Assembly (NCBI RefSeq): GCF_042683665.1
Contig: NZ_JBHUOO010000018.1
Reading direction: 5' to 3' (one strand)
DNA from: Leeuwenhoekiella polynyae
GTDB taxonomy: Bacteria > Bacteroidota > Bacteroidia > Flavobacteriales > Flavobacteriaceae
DNA: 64,000 nt
Each line of letters begins with the position of its first letter. The first letter of the stretch is position 1. A model generated the notes under the pieces. It was not told the origin of the DNA. It was given only the letters and a program-made list of their open reading frames with translations, and made no database searches. The position numbers were made by a program, and so were the translations under genes. Shown piece after piece: positions 46,348 to 56,723 of the stretch.

Positions 46348-49300
46348 ATGAAACAAATAAACAAAAACATTTTAGTGTTTCTGGGCTGCTTACTATTGAG
46401 TGCAGTGGTCTGGGCACAAGAAAAAACGGTTACAGGTACCGTGACCGATCCTCAGGGAATGCCTTTACCTGGCGTAAACGTACTGGTACAAGGAACCACT
46501 TCCGGCACACAAACAGACTTTGATGGAAACTTTCAAATTCAGGCTTCTGAAGGCGCTGTACTTGTTTTTTCATACGTTGGAATGAAATCGATTTCGCAAC
46601 CGATTACAGGTGCTAATACGTATTCGATAACGATGGAGGAAGACAGTGCGGTACTCGACGAAGTGGTACTTGTAGGGTATGGTACTCAGAAAAAAATCAA
46701 GCATCACCACTGCCGTTGCTACAATGGACACAGAAATTTTAAATCAGCGACCTATCAGTAAAGTAGATCAGGCGATGGTGGGACAAATGGCGGGTGTGCG
46801 CGTAAAACAAACCAGCGGTGTACCCGGAAAAAGTTTTTCGGTACAAGTACGCGGTACAGGTTCTATTTCTGCAGGAAACCAACCGCTCTATGTTATAGAC
46901 GGTTTCCCGTTAGAGCCTGCAACCCAAAATGGCAGTGGCGATTTTGGCTCTGGCAACCCATTAGACAACATCAATCCCGGTGATATTGAATCCATTCAGG
47001 TTTTAAAAGATGCTGCTGCTGCGTCAATTTACGGTTCTAGAGCCTCTAATGGTGTGGTTTTGATCAAAACCAAATCCGGTAAACTGGGCAAGCCTAAATT
47101 GAGTTTCAATACGTATTATGGAATCAATCAAACGGTTAAAAAACTAGATGTTCTCAATGCTGAAGAATGGATTGACCGCGCTTCAGAAATTATAGATTCA
47201 CGCTGGGTAAGTTCTGGAACAGGACGAACTGCCGATCAAACCAGTGCTGAGCGTCAGGCAATCCTGGGAGGTTTTGATACCAACTTCATCAAGGATGATC
47301 GCTGGTTTCAGGAGGGGCACCCCGGTCTGGATTATATAGACTGGCAAGATGAATTCTTCAGAACTGGAGAAGTAAAAAGTTACCAACTTTCTGCACGCGG
47401 CGGAAATGAATTTGTAAACTATTTTATTTCTGGAGAACACCTCAATCAGGATGGTATCGCACGGGGCGTGAACTACAAGAGGTATTCTGCTCGTGCTAAC
47501 ATAGAAATCACAGCCAATGAAAAATTGAAATTCGGTATTAATATTGCTCCATCGTATTCGGTAACTCAAGATCCGGGGGTTGAAGGAAAAGACAACCTGA
47601 TGCACTATGTAGTTTCTGCCACACCGATTTCAGAAAACGGCCTGGACTATAACATAGGGGATAATGCGCCGTATGCCTGGGGTCGTAGCGTACCGAGCCC
47701 CATCCGAACTATTGAAAATACAATAGGGGAAAATAAAATATTCAGAACCCTGACTACCCTGTTTGGAGAATATGAAATCAGCGAAGGGCTTCGGATCAAA
47801 TCATCACTCAACCTGGATAACACAGAAGCAAAGAATAAATATTTTAAACCCTCTTTTGTTGATCGCAACAGACAAGCTTCAGGTTCATTCTCTTCGTATC
47901 AAAAACAAAATTTTGTAAACGAAAATACGGTGAATTACGATCTCAACTTTAATGACACACATACCTTATCTTTATTAGGAGGTGCTTCATACAGTATTTT
48001 TAAATATGACAATCAGCGAATTCTTGCAGCAGAAGGTTTTGGCTCTGATGATATTACCACAATTAATGCGGCTAACAATATAAGCGCCAGCGGCACCTAT
48101 ACTTTGGAAACTAAAAAGGTATTGATCTCTTATTTTGGGCGTGCACAATACGGCTATCAGGATAAATATTTAGTGACTGCAAGTATTCGTAGAGATGGTT
48201 CCTCAAATTTTGGTAGGGATACAAAATGGGGTGTTTTTCCATCAGCTTCCTTAGGATGGAATATAGATAAAGAAAAATTCATTTCAAATGTTGAGTTCAT
48301 CAGTAATATGAAGCTTAGAGCGAGTTGGGGTCTGGCCGGAAACAACACCTTTAGTGATGATTATGCCAGTATTTCGCGAATAGGTTTCTCTAATTACTCC
48401 TATAATGGAAATTTTGCAACCGGTCAAGTGCCCATCAATTCTGCTAATCCTAATTTAAGTTGGGAAGAATCTGAAACGATAAATTTTGGTACAGACATCG
48501 GCTTATTTAAAGGAAGGATTTTTACTTCTTTTGATTACTATGTAAAAACCAATAAAGACTTATTATTGAGCGTACCGGTACCTACTGCATCCGGCTTTTC
48601 TTCTGCAGTAACCAATATTGGTAAAGTAGAAAACCGCGGTTGGGAATTAGAATTGACTACACGCAACCTGCAAGGGGGTGAATTTACGTGGACAACAAAC
48701 TTCAACTTGAGTCATAATACCAATGAAGTAAAACAACTAGGACCAGACAACTCACCGATTTTAGGCGGCTCATTTGATATAGAGCACAACATTCTCCAAG
48801 TAGGTCAACCGCTGTATAGCCTGTATGTTGTTCAGCAAGATGGAATCCTATCTGCTCAGGATATTGCCAATGGCGCAGCACTTTACGGTAATCAAACCGA
48901 AGGCGATCCTAAGTATGTAGATGCAAACGGCGATGGTGTGATTAGTCCGGCAGACCGGGTGCTTTCAGGACACCCCAACCCAGATTATGTTTATGGAATG
49001 ACCAACACGTTTACCTATAAAGGTTTTGATCTTACTGTACTGTTACAAGGACAATCTGGCGGTAAAATCTATTCTACTTTTGGTAGAGCAATAGACCGAA
49101 CTGGTCAAGGGTATCAGGATAATCACTTAGGTTTTATAAGAGACCGCTGGAGATCTCCAGAAGACCCCGGTAATGGTATTGAAGGTAAAGCCTACTCTAC
49201 CTTTGGTAGAATTAAAAATACAGACTGGTTATATTCTTCAGATTACTGGAGAATTAGAAACATCACCTTAGGTTACGATCTGGGGTCTGTGATCAAAACC

Positions 49301-49465
49301 AATATATTTTCTGGATTGCGAATTTATGTAACAGCAGAAAACTGGTTTGGAGATGATAACTACTATGGGGGCTTCAATCCGGAGGCAGTAAACAGCAATG
49401 GTGATGATTATGGAGCATTCCCGCTTTCTAAATCAATTGTAACCGGATTAAACTTCACCTTTTAA
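46348..49465 (+). pseudogene. SusC-like TonB-dependent receptor with one-base frameshift
   Basis: Frame 1 (46348-46695) encodes a signal peptide (MKQINKNILVFLGCLLLSAVVWAQ), a carboxypeptidase-regulatory-like domain and the TonB box leading to GYGTQKK. The reading then needs a +1 shift at an A7 run (46690-46696) to continue as SSITTAVATMDTEILNQRP, the plug and the 22-strand barrel to 49465. With the shift the product is about 1038 residues, normal for SusC. The second susC has A6 at the same place. The rest of the gene is uninterrupted, so this is a fresh mutation, a phase-variable tract, transcript slippage or an assembly error, not an old pseudogene. The product would import rhamnogalacturonan oligosaccharides with the SusD at 49477. 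Confidence 0.88.
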
Positions 49466-49476
49466 TAAAAAAACTC

Positions 49477-50964
49477 ATGAAAAAATATATAACCTTAATC
49501 TTGCTCTCGGTTCTGGCACTTTCTTGTTCAGAAGATCTTGATCAGACCCCCATCTCAGAGCAGGGCAGCAATAACTTTTACAGAAACACTGCAGACTTTG
49601 AATCTGCAGTAACGGGTATCTACAGTACGTTACAAAGTTACCCTGTATACCAGTTTTACCTATCAGAAACACGCTCTGATAATTTATATGCGGTTTCTCC
49701 TACCGGGGTTCGAGCTTATGATCCTATTAATGCTTTTGACCGTTCTCTGGCTACAAATACGATTATTGCAGATAACTGGAATACCGATTTTACCGGTATT
49801 TTTAGAGCCAACACGGTACTCGACCAGCTTACTTCAGAAGTAGTACCGGATGCTGCTACATTGGACAGGTTGAAGGGTGAAGCAAAATTTTTAAGAGCTT
49901 TTTTCTACTTTGATTTGGTAAGAACTTATGGAAAAGTACCGGTATTCAACCGGGTTTATACCCCTACAGAAACCTTAGAGGTACCTCGTGCTCCTGTTGC
50001 CGAAGTTTACGACCTCATCTTAGCAGATTTAATCGAAGCTACAACGCTGTTACCCGACTCTTACGGATCTGACTCCCTGGGTAAAGTTACCTCCTGGGCA
50101 GCTAAAGCAATATTAGGTCAGGTGTATCTAACCCGTTCCGGGCCTACTTACGGTATTGAAGGGCCAGGCCTGGACAGCGATGAATACAACCTCGCATTGG
50201 AGCAATTTAATGACATCATTGAGAACGGCCCTTTTGGCTTTGCTGATGATTATGCACGGATATTTGATTACAATAATGAGCATAATGAAGAGATTGTTTT
50301 CAATATCGAATATTTATCTGGCGGAGTGGGTGTAGGTGCAGAATACCCTTCGGTTCCGGTTCCTGATGGATATTTACGGGTGAATTCGGTTGGTTTTTCT
50401 AATGGAGAGACCGCCAAGCAAGTTTCTGCAGATTTGATCAATACCTATGAGGAAGAGGATATCAGAGCTGATTTAGACATTCTTCAAGGATATACAGATC
50501 AAAACGGAAACTTCAACCCGGTACCTTTTTATACGAAATACCTCAATCTGGATCGCGCAGGGCAGGATCGCTTTGATTGGGGACTGAATTATCCTCTTAT
50601 ACGCTATACCGATATTATTACCATGAAAGCTGAAGCCATCCTTATGGGGGGCACAGGTACGCAGGCCGAAGTTGATGCTGCGGTAAATGCTATCCGGGAT
50701 CGTGCAGGTCTCACTCCAATAGCCGGCGTTGATCTTACAACCTTATTGCAGGAAAAACGTCTTGAATTTGCCGGGGAGAGCAGAAGATGGTATGACTTGG
50801 TTCGTACCGGAACGGTAGTCAATACCATCAATTCGTGGATTGAGATCGAGGACGTTCAGAATAGAATGCAAACCATGGATGAAAATCAAATTTTATTTCC
50901 TGTGCCCAGCTCCCAGATCACGGTAAAAGAAAATCTTTATGACCAAAATCCGGGTTATAATTGA
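49477..50964 (+). CDS. SusD/RagB-family glycan-binding lipoprotein
   Basis: This 495-residue surface lipoprotein (VLALSC, Cys17) belongs to the SusD/RagB family. It has TPR-type helices (DRLKGEAKFLRAFFYFDLVRTYGKVP) and the C-terminal SusD motif (LLQEKRLEFAGESRRWYDLVRTG) ending in PSSQITVKENLYDQNPGY. It forms the lid of the SusC transporter. The start is 11 bp after the susC stop, and a strong terminator follows at 51062. Confidence 0.95.
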   Translation: MKKYITLILLSVLALSCSEDLDQTPISEQGSNNFYRNTADFESAVTGIYSTLQSYPVYQFYLSETRSDNLYAVSPTGVRAYDPINAFDRSLATNTIIADNWNTDFTGIFRANTVLDQLTSEVVPDAATLDRLKGEAKFLRAFFYFDLVRTYGKVPVFNRVYTPTETLEVPRAPVAEVYDLILADLIEATTLLPDSYGSDSLGKVTSWAAKAILGQVYLTRSGPTYGIEGPGLDSDEYNLALEQFNDIIENGPFGFADDYARIFDYNNEHNEEIVFNIEYLSGGVGVGAEYPSVPVPDGYLRVNSVGFSNGETAKQVSADLINTYEEEDIRADLDILQGYTDQNGNFNPVPFYTKYLNLDRAGQDRFDWGLNYPLIRYTDIITMKAEAILMGGTGTQAEVDAAVNAIRDRAGLTPIAGVDLTTLLQEKRLEFAGESRRWYDLVRTGTVVNTINSWIEIEDVQNRMQTMDENQILFPVPSSQITVKENLYDQNPGYN

Positions 50965-51061
50965 TGGGCAACTAGCAACACGTTGTAAATTACTGGCTGA
51001 GTTGAAGCCGTAGCATAATTAAAAAGTGCCGGATTAAAAGCTATTTATTTTTAAGTATAAA

Positions 51062-51094
51062 AAGCTGTTCTTTTAAAGAGCAGCTTCTTTTTTT
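51062..51094 (+). terminator. Terminator of the first susCD pair
   Basis: Complementary arms AAGCTGTTCTTT and AAAGAGCAGCTT (51062-51086) are followed by C and eight T. It separates the two susCD units. Confidence 0.85.
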
Positions 51095-51168
51095 GCTAAA
51101 CCTAAATCAAGATTCTAAAACGATTTATTGCAAATTCTAAAAAGATACATAAGACTCCGAGCATCACA

Positions 51169-51206
51169 GTACAGGACACCTCAAACGATGTAATTATATA
51201 ATTTTA
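51169..51206 (+). promoter_or_regulatory. Shared-type promoter E (second susCD)
   Basis: GTACAGGACA (51169-51178), 20 bp, then TAATTTTA (51199-51206). The leader to the start codon at 51258 is a near copy of that of the first susC. Confidence 0.62.
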
Positions 51207-51257
51207 GCCAACAAACAACGATTTTAAAGTTAAAACTCTCAAAATCTTTTCTCTATT

Positions 51258-54200
51258 ATGAAACAAATAAACAAAAACATTTTAGTGTTTCTGGGTTGCT
51301 TGCTACTGAGTGCAACGATCTGGGCACAAGAAAAAACGGTTACGGGGACTGTGACCGATCCTCAGGGTATGCCCTTGCCCGGAGTAAACGTACTGGTACA
51401 AGGTACCCAGCGTGGAACGCAAACCGACTTTGACGGAAACTTCAGTTTACAGGCTGCAGAAGGTGAAACCTTGCTCTTTTCATTTCTCGGAATGAAATCG
51501 ATTTCGCAACCCGTTACAAGTACAAACTCCTATTCGATAACGATGGAGGAAGACAGCGCCGAACTCGATGCTGTAGTGGTGGTAGGATATGGTACTCAGA
51601 AAAAATCAGATCTTACAGGAGCGGTTTCCTCGGTTAGTTCAGAAGAACTATTAACCCAACCGGTTAGTAACGTTTTTCAAGCGCTGCAAGGTAAAGCAGC
51701 GGGGGTAGACATAACCAGTAGTGAAAGACCGGGTACTATAGGTTCTGTAAGGATTCGAGGTAATCGTTCCCTAACTGCGAGTAATGCACCTTTATATGTA
51801 GTAGATGGGGTTCCGCTATTGTCTGCCTCTTCTATTGAAACCATTAACCCAAGAGATATTGAGTCTATCGATGTACTTAAAGATGCATCAGCTACCGCTG
51901 TGTATGGTTCTCGTGGTGCCAATGGTGTTATTATTGTAACAACCAAAAAAGGGAAAGCAGGTCGTTTTACACTAAATTATTCAGGAACGGTTACTGCATC
52001 AGAGATCGTAGATAGAGCTCCTGCTATGAGTGCTGCAGATTTTATACGTTTTCGAAGAACTGCTGCATTCAATCTTGACCCCAATACATACGCGAGTCCT
52101 AACGCTCCTACCTTAGAAAATGACACAAATATTTTTGACAGTCCTTTAGATGGCCAAACATCAAGAGATAATGTGCTTCAAGGATGGCAAAATGGTTCAT
52201 TTGATCCGTCTAGAGTAAGAAATACAGACTGGACAGACTTTGTTACACAAACAGGTATTCTAAGTGAACATACGATTAGTGCAAGTGGAGGTAGCGAAAA
52301 AGTGAATGCCTATGGATCTCTAGGGTATGTTAATGATAAAGGAACCCAAAAGGGTCAATTTTACGAGCGATATACGGCTAATTTAAGTGCAAACATTACT
52401 CCTGTAGACTGGTTTAAATTTAGCGCAAACTTTAACCTTTCTTGGAGTGAGCAAGATTATGGGTTCTCTACATTAGGTGGTCGTAGTAGCTCTGTTCCTA
52501 ATGCAATATATGGCGCAGCTAAAAACATTTACAATATGGCTGTCCCTTATGATGCAGATGGAAATCTTGTTATTAACCCAGGAGGAGAAAGCACCATTTA
52601 TACGATAATGGATGAGTTTAATAAGAGTACCCAACTTTCTCAAACCTTACGTGCTTTAGGGAGCTTGAGCGCTACATTTGATATTGGTGAAATCTACGAA
52701 CCACTTGAGGGGCTTGAATATTTAATTCGTTTTGGACCCGATTTCAGACATTTTAGAGAAGGGGTTTACATTGACGGAAGCTCATCTCACAGATTAAATT
52801 CTGACGGAACTGATGGCACTAACTATGCTCGTTTAAACAACAGACGGGACTTTTCTTGGACCCTTGATAATCAGATCAATTACAATACCACATTTGCTGA
52901 AAAACACAATCTAGGGGTTACATTATTACAAACAGCTTCTTCGTGGAATATTGAAAGTTCTGGAATGTCTGCAAACAACATCCCTAAACCTTCGATGCTC
53001 TGGAATAACTTTGGTGCGGTAGATATTTCTAATTCTGAAAATAATGTAAGTATCGGCTCTAATTTAAATGAGAGACAACTCAGTTCATACCTCGTTCGAA
53101 TGAATTATGGTTTTGATGATAAATACCTCTTAACGCTCTCCGGTCGTTGGGATGGAGCTTCTCAGTTAGGTGATGGAAATAAATGGGATTTTTTCTCTTC
53201 TGCAGCACTAGCGTGGAGACTTGACCAGGAAGATTTTCTTGCAAATGCGGATTGGATAAACAATTTAAAGCTTCGCGTAGGATACGGTACTACCGGTAAC
53301 TCTGCTGTAGCTCCCTATGCAACAAAAGGAGATATCATCTCTATATTCCTACCGTTTAACGGATTGTCAAATCAGATAGGATATACAACCAACGAACCCT
53401 ACTACTCCGGATCACAACTTTCTTTGGCAAATCCAAATCTGGGTTGGGAAAAAACGACACAGTATAATGTTGGTGTTGATTTTGGGATTTTCAACAACAG
53501 AATATCAGGTAGTCTTAACGTGTATAAATCGTATACTTCAGACTTATTGATGTCTGTAAACATTCCTACACTCACAGGATTCCCTTCTACAATTGCAAAC
53601 ATTGGTAAAACCAATAACAAAGGTTTTGAAGCTTCTCTGAATTTTGTTCCTGTTTCTTCTCCAAAAGGCTTTGTTTGGGAATCAGACCTCAATGTAGCCT
53701 GGCAGAAAGATGAGATAGAAGAGCTTGCTTACGGAGAAAATGATATGGTAGATAACAACTGGTTTATCGGAAAGTCTATAGGTGTCATTTTTGGTTATGA
53801 TAATGAAGGTATGTGGCAAGACACTCCAGAAGACCAGGCTGAAATGGCATTATGGAACGAGAATGGATATGACTTCACTCCTGGTAACGTAAGACCTACA
53901 GATCAAAATGGTGATTACATCATGAATGGTGATGATCGTGTTGTTTTAGGAAATACCACTCCTAGATGGACACTCGGTTGGAACAACGCTATCAGTTACA
54001 AAGGTTTTGAATTGAGTACGCTTATTATATCTCGTCTGGGCTATACAGCAAATATTGGAGGAGAGGCGATGACCGCAAGATCCAATCAACGGGAAGTGGA
54101 TTACTGGACTCCTGAAAACACAGATGCTGAATTTCAAAAACCTATTTTAGGTCAGGCCACCTCAGGATCTCAGGATGAATTTTCTGGTTTGCTGGGCATT

Positions 54201-54413
54201 CGTGATGCAGGATTTATAAAAATCCGGAACATTTCATTAGGCTATAATTTTACTGCTGAGCAAAGTGAAAAATTAGGATTGAACAACTTAAGGTTTTATG
54301 TACAAGCCGTAAACCCTGGAAGTATATATCAAGGAGCTGCATGGTATGATTTTGATACCAACTCCACGATTTTCAACAGAAGTTTTGCTGTAGGATTAGA
54401 CATTGGACTATAA
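51258..54413 (+). CDS. SusC-like TonB-dependent receptor
   Basis: This 1051-residue outer-membrane transporter has a signal peptide (1-24), carboxypeptidase-regulatory-like domain (about 25-105), TonB box (LDAVVVVGYGTQKK), plug (about 118-235: PLYVVDGVPLLSASSIETINPRDIESIDVLKDASATAVYGSRGANGVIIVTTKKG) and a beta-barrel ending in SFAVGLDIGL. Its first 116 residues are almost the same as those of the first SusC, and the remainder is only distantly similar. This suggests two receptors for different fragments of one polysaccharide under the same control. It is co-transcribed with the SusD at 54437. Confidence 0.95.
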   Translation: MKQINKNILVFLGCLLLSATIWAQEKTVTGTVTDPQGMPLPGVNVLVQGTQRGTQTDFDGNFSLQAAEGETLLFSFLGMKSISQPVTSTNSYSITMEEDSAELDAVVVVGYGTQKKSDLTGAVSSVSSEELLTQPVSNVFQALQGKAAGVDITSSERPGTIGSVRIRGNRSLTASNAPLYVVDGVPLLSASSIETINPRDIESIDVLKDASATAVYGSRGANGVIIVTTKKGKAGRFTLNYSGTVTASEIVDRAPAMSAADFIRFRRTAAFNLDPNTYASPNAPTLENDTNIFDSPLDGQTSRDNVLQGWQNGSFDPSRVRNTDWTDFVTQTGILSEHTISASGGSEKVNAYGSLGYVNDKGTQKGQFYERYTANLSANITPVDWFKFSANFNLSWSEQDYGFSTLGGRSSSVPNAIYGAAKNIYNMAVPYDADGNLVINPGGESTIYTIMDEFNKSTQLSQTLRALGSLSATFDIGEIYEPLEGLEYLIRFGPDFRHFREGVYIDGSSSHRLNSDGTDGTNYARLNNRRDFSWTLDNQINYNTTFAEKHNLGVTLLQTASSWNIESSGMSANNIPKPSMLWNNFGAVDISNSENNVSIGSNLNERQLSSYLVRMNYGFDDKYLLTLSGRWDGASQLGDGNKWDFFSSAALAWRLDQEDFLANADWINNLKLRVGYGTTGNSAVAPYATKGDIISIFLPFNGLSNQIGYTTNEPYYSGSQLSLANPNLGWEKTTQYNVGVDFGIFNNRISGSLNVYKSYTSDLLMSVNIPTLTGFPSTIANIGKTNNKGFEASLNFVPVSSPKGFVWESDLNVAWQKDEIEELAYGENDMVDNNWFIGKSIGVIFGYDNEGMWQDTPEDQAEMALWNENGYDFTPGNVRPTDQNGDYIMNGDDRVVLGNTTPRWTLGWNNAISYKGFELSTLIISRLGYTANIGGEAMTARSNQREVDYWTPENTDAEFQKPILGQATSGSQDEFSGLLGIRDAGFIKIRNISLGYNFTAEQSEKLGLNNLRFYVQAVNPGSIYQGAAWYDFDTNSTIFNRSFAVGLDIGL

Positions 54414-54436
54414 AAAGAATTTTAAAAAGAAAAAAA

Positions 54437-56539
54437 ATGAAACTAAATATATTTACTAAACGTTTTACAATTCTTTGCTGCTCAATCCTTGCGATGACGG
54501 CTATGTCTTGTAAAGATGATTTTCTTGATGAAGATCTCACAAACCAGTATTCAACAGACTATTTTTTAACGCCTCAAGGTCTTGAAGACCTTACCGTTTC
54601 TTTATACGGTAATATAAGATGGCACTTTGGTTATGAGTGGGCTTATGGTATTACGCTTTACGGAACAGACGAATTTACCAATGCCAATGACCTCACCAAT
54701 GAGATGTGGAACACCTATGACAACCGTTTAGGACCGGTGGGTGCTACTACAGAAACCGGGGCAGCGAATAAAAACGCCACCTCCCCTGCTGCGTTATGGG
54801 ATCAGATGTATTACGGAATCTCGTCAGCAAACATCATTATAGCCAATGCTGAAATCATAGAAGATGAAGCTGTGAGGAATCGCTGCCTGGCTCATGCTTA
54901 TTTCTTAAGAGGATATAATTATTACAGACTGGTTGCTCAATATGGAGGAGTGGTACTTCAGCTAGAACCTGCAGAAGGTGTGGTTAGAAATTTTGAACGG
55001 GCTACCGAAGAAGAATCTTGGGAGCAGGTGATCTCAGATTTCCGAAATGCGTATGAGCATTTTGAGGGAGAAATATACACCTATGGTAAAGGGGTTACCT
55101 GGACTAAAGCTACTGCGGCACACTTTCTAGCAAAAGCCTTGCTCTTTAGAGCCTCAGAACGCAACGATGCTTGGAACTCAGGTTATATTGATTCAGATCT
55201 TAATGAAGCGATTGATGCAGCAAGTTATGCAATTGATGCTCGTGGCCCATTAACTGATAATTACAGAGACTTATATGCTACCTGGTCTGGTATAGATAGC
55301 GAGACCGAACAACTTGATGAAATTTTAATGGCCGCACCACACAATGCTGATGAGTCTACTAAAGGTCGTTTTGGAAACAGAACCTACAACTACTTTACAC
55401 CTCAATTTTCTAATTTTTCAGGGGGTTGGGTACGTCGTGGCGTTTGGATCGGGGGAATGGATTTCCAACGGTTAAGACCTACAGAATATACCTATGCCGT
55501 TTTTGATCACGTGAATGATTCGAGAATGTGGAAAACCTTTAAAACGGTATACGGGGTGAACAATGTTTTAGATGAAAATGTTGACGTAGAACTTGGAGAT
55601 CCGGGAATTGTTATGATCTTAAATACTAAAGATGATGACACTTATGACAACTTCAAGTTTGGAGCTAACATTCAACAACCAGATTGGAGAGATGTCGACG
55701 GTCGCCTACCGGAATGGAAATTAGGAATGCGACAAACAGAAACTTCTGGATCATTAACCAGTACTCCGGGACAATTTGTTCCCAACTCCTTAGTGCTGTA
55801 TCAAAATGGAGAATACGTTTCCCCGAACTTCAAGAGCACGCCCATCTCTAATTTCTTTGCAGGTATTAACAAAACAGATGATGGGTCTCGTTTTGCTGAA
55901 AAAGGAGATGCACACCGCGATGTGACTATGGCACGTCTAGCTGAAACCTATCTGGTAAGAGCCGAATGCTATGCGCGTTTGCAACAATATGGTAATGCGA
56001 TGAATGACATCAATACCGTACGCGCAAGAGCTGCCTGGAAATCTGGTGAAAACAGATCATACTATGTAGATGGGTCTGTTGCATTTGAAAACAACAGTTT
56101 GAATACCGGTTCTGCAGCTCAAAACTACATAAACTCTAATTTGAATATCAATACCTATTATTTATCCAATCCGGATATTGATGTAACGACCGAGGCTTCC
56201 GATTTAAGTTTAACCTCATTCCCTGACAATTTACCAGATGAAGATGAGGCTGTTTTAAATGCTCTAGGTGTTTCAGGCACTTACGACCGCGCTTTGCATT
56301 TTATTCTTAACGAACGTACCCGTGAACTGCTCGGTGAGTGGCAACGTTGGGAAACGCTTTCTAGAACAGGAACCCTTATACAACGCGCAAGAGCTTTCAA
56401 TAAAGAAGCTACAAATATTACCGAAAACAAACATGAATTGCGTCCTATACCGCAATCTTTTATTGATGGACTGCTCAATGAAGATGGATCTAACTTATCT
56501 GCTGAGATGAAAGCAGATTGGCAAAATCCCGGATATTAA
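54437..56539 (+). CDS. Large SusD/RagB-family glycan-binding lipoprotein
   Basis: This 700-residue surface lipoprotein (AMTAMSC) is of the SusD/RagB type. It has RCLAHAYFLRGYNYYRLVAQYGGVV, VTMARLAETYLVRAECYARLQQYGNAMNDINTVRARA and a C-terminal FILNERTRELLGEWQRWETLSRTGTLIQRARAFN. It is about 200 residues longer than its counterpart at 49477, mostly through extra loops in the middle, suggesting a larger or different ligand. It starts 23 bp after susC and ends at a strong terminator. Confidence 0.94.
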   Translation: MKLNIFTKRFTILCCSILAMTAMSCKDDFLDEDLTNQYSTDYFLTPQGLEDLTVSLYGNIRWHFGYEWAYGITLYGTDEFTNANDLTNEMWNTYDNRLGPVGATTETGAANKNATSPAALWDQMYYGISSANIIIANAEIIEDEAVRNRCLAHAYFLRGYNYYRLVAQYGGVVLQLEPAEGVVRNFERATEEESWEQVISDFRNAYEHFEGEIYTYGKGVTWTKATAAHFLAKALLFRASERNDAWNSGYIDSDLNEAIDAASYAIDARGPLTDNYRDLYATWSGIDSETEQLDEILMAAPHNADESTKGRFGNRTYNYFTPQFSNFSGGWVRRGVWIGGMDFQRLRPTEYTYAVFDHVNDSRMWKTFKTVYGVNNVLDENVDVELGDPGIVMILNTKDDDTYDNFKFGANIQQPDWRDVDGRLPEWKLGMRQTETSGSLTSTPGQFVPNSLVLYQNGEYVSPNFKSTPISNFFAGINKTDDGSRFAEKGDAHRDVTMARLAETYLVRAECYARLQQYGNAMNDINTVRARAAWKSGENRSYYVDGSVAFENNSLNTGSAAQNYINSNLNINTYYLSNPDIDVTTEASDLSLTSFPDNLPDEDEAVLNALGVSGTYDRALHFILNERTRELLGEWQRWETLSRTGTLIQRARAFNKEATNITENKHELRPIPQSFIDGLLNEDGSNLSAEMKADWQNPGY

Positions 56540-56566
56540 TACGGTACACTAATGCAAGTCTTATTA

Positions 56567-56602
56567 AACAGCCAACCTCTTAAAAAGGTTGGCTGTTTTT
56601 TT
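56567..56602 (+). terminator. Terminator of the second susCD pair
   Basis: A perfect 12-bp stem, AACAGCCAACCT with AGGTTGGCTGTT (56567-56578 with 56586-56597), is followed by a T-run. It is the end of the PUL transcripts on this strand. Confidence 0.92.
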
Positions 56603-56695
56603 ATATGCACCCGTTATCCCTGGCCTCAGATACCCCGATGTTGTTAAGGAAGTATTAACCCATTCAAAACATACGTTCTAGCCTAAAAAAAATGA

Positions 56696-56703
56696 TACTT
56701 TTG
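56696..56703 (+). promoter_or_regulatory. Putative -7 box of the histidine kinase gene
   Basis: TACTTTTG matches the Bacteroidota -7 consensus TAnnTTTG exactly and lies 20 bp before the TTG start codon, which would give a very short leader. Confidence 0.45.
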
Positions 56704-56723
56704 CCCTCCCTAAATCGTTCAAT

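Noticed and set aside
46690..46696. Programmed ribosomal frameshifting as in transposases
   Set aside because: The required shift is +1 at an A7 run with no supporting signal seen, and SusC genes are not known for it. A base-number change in the tract explains the data more simply.
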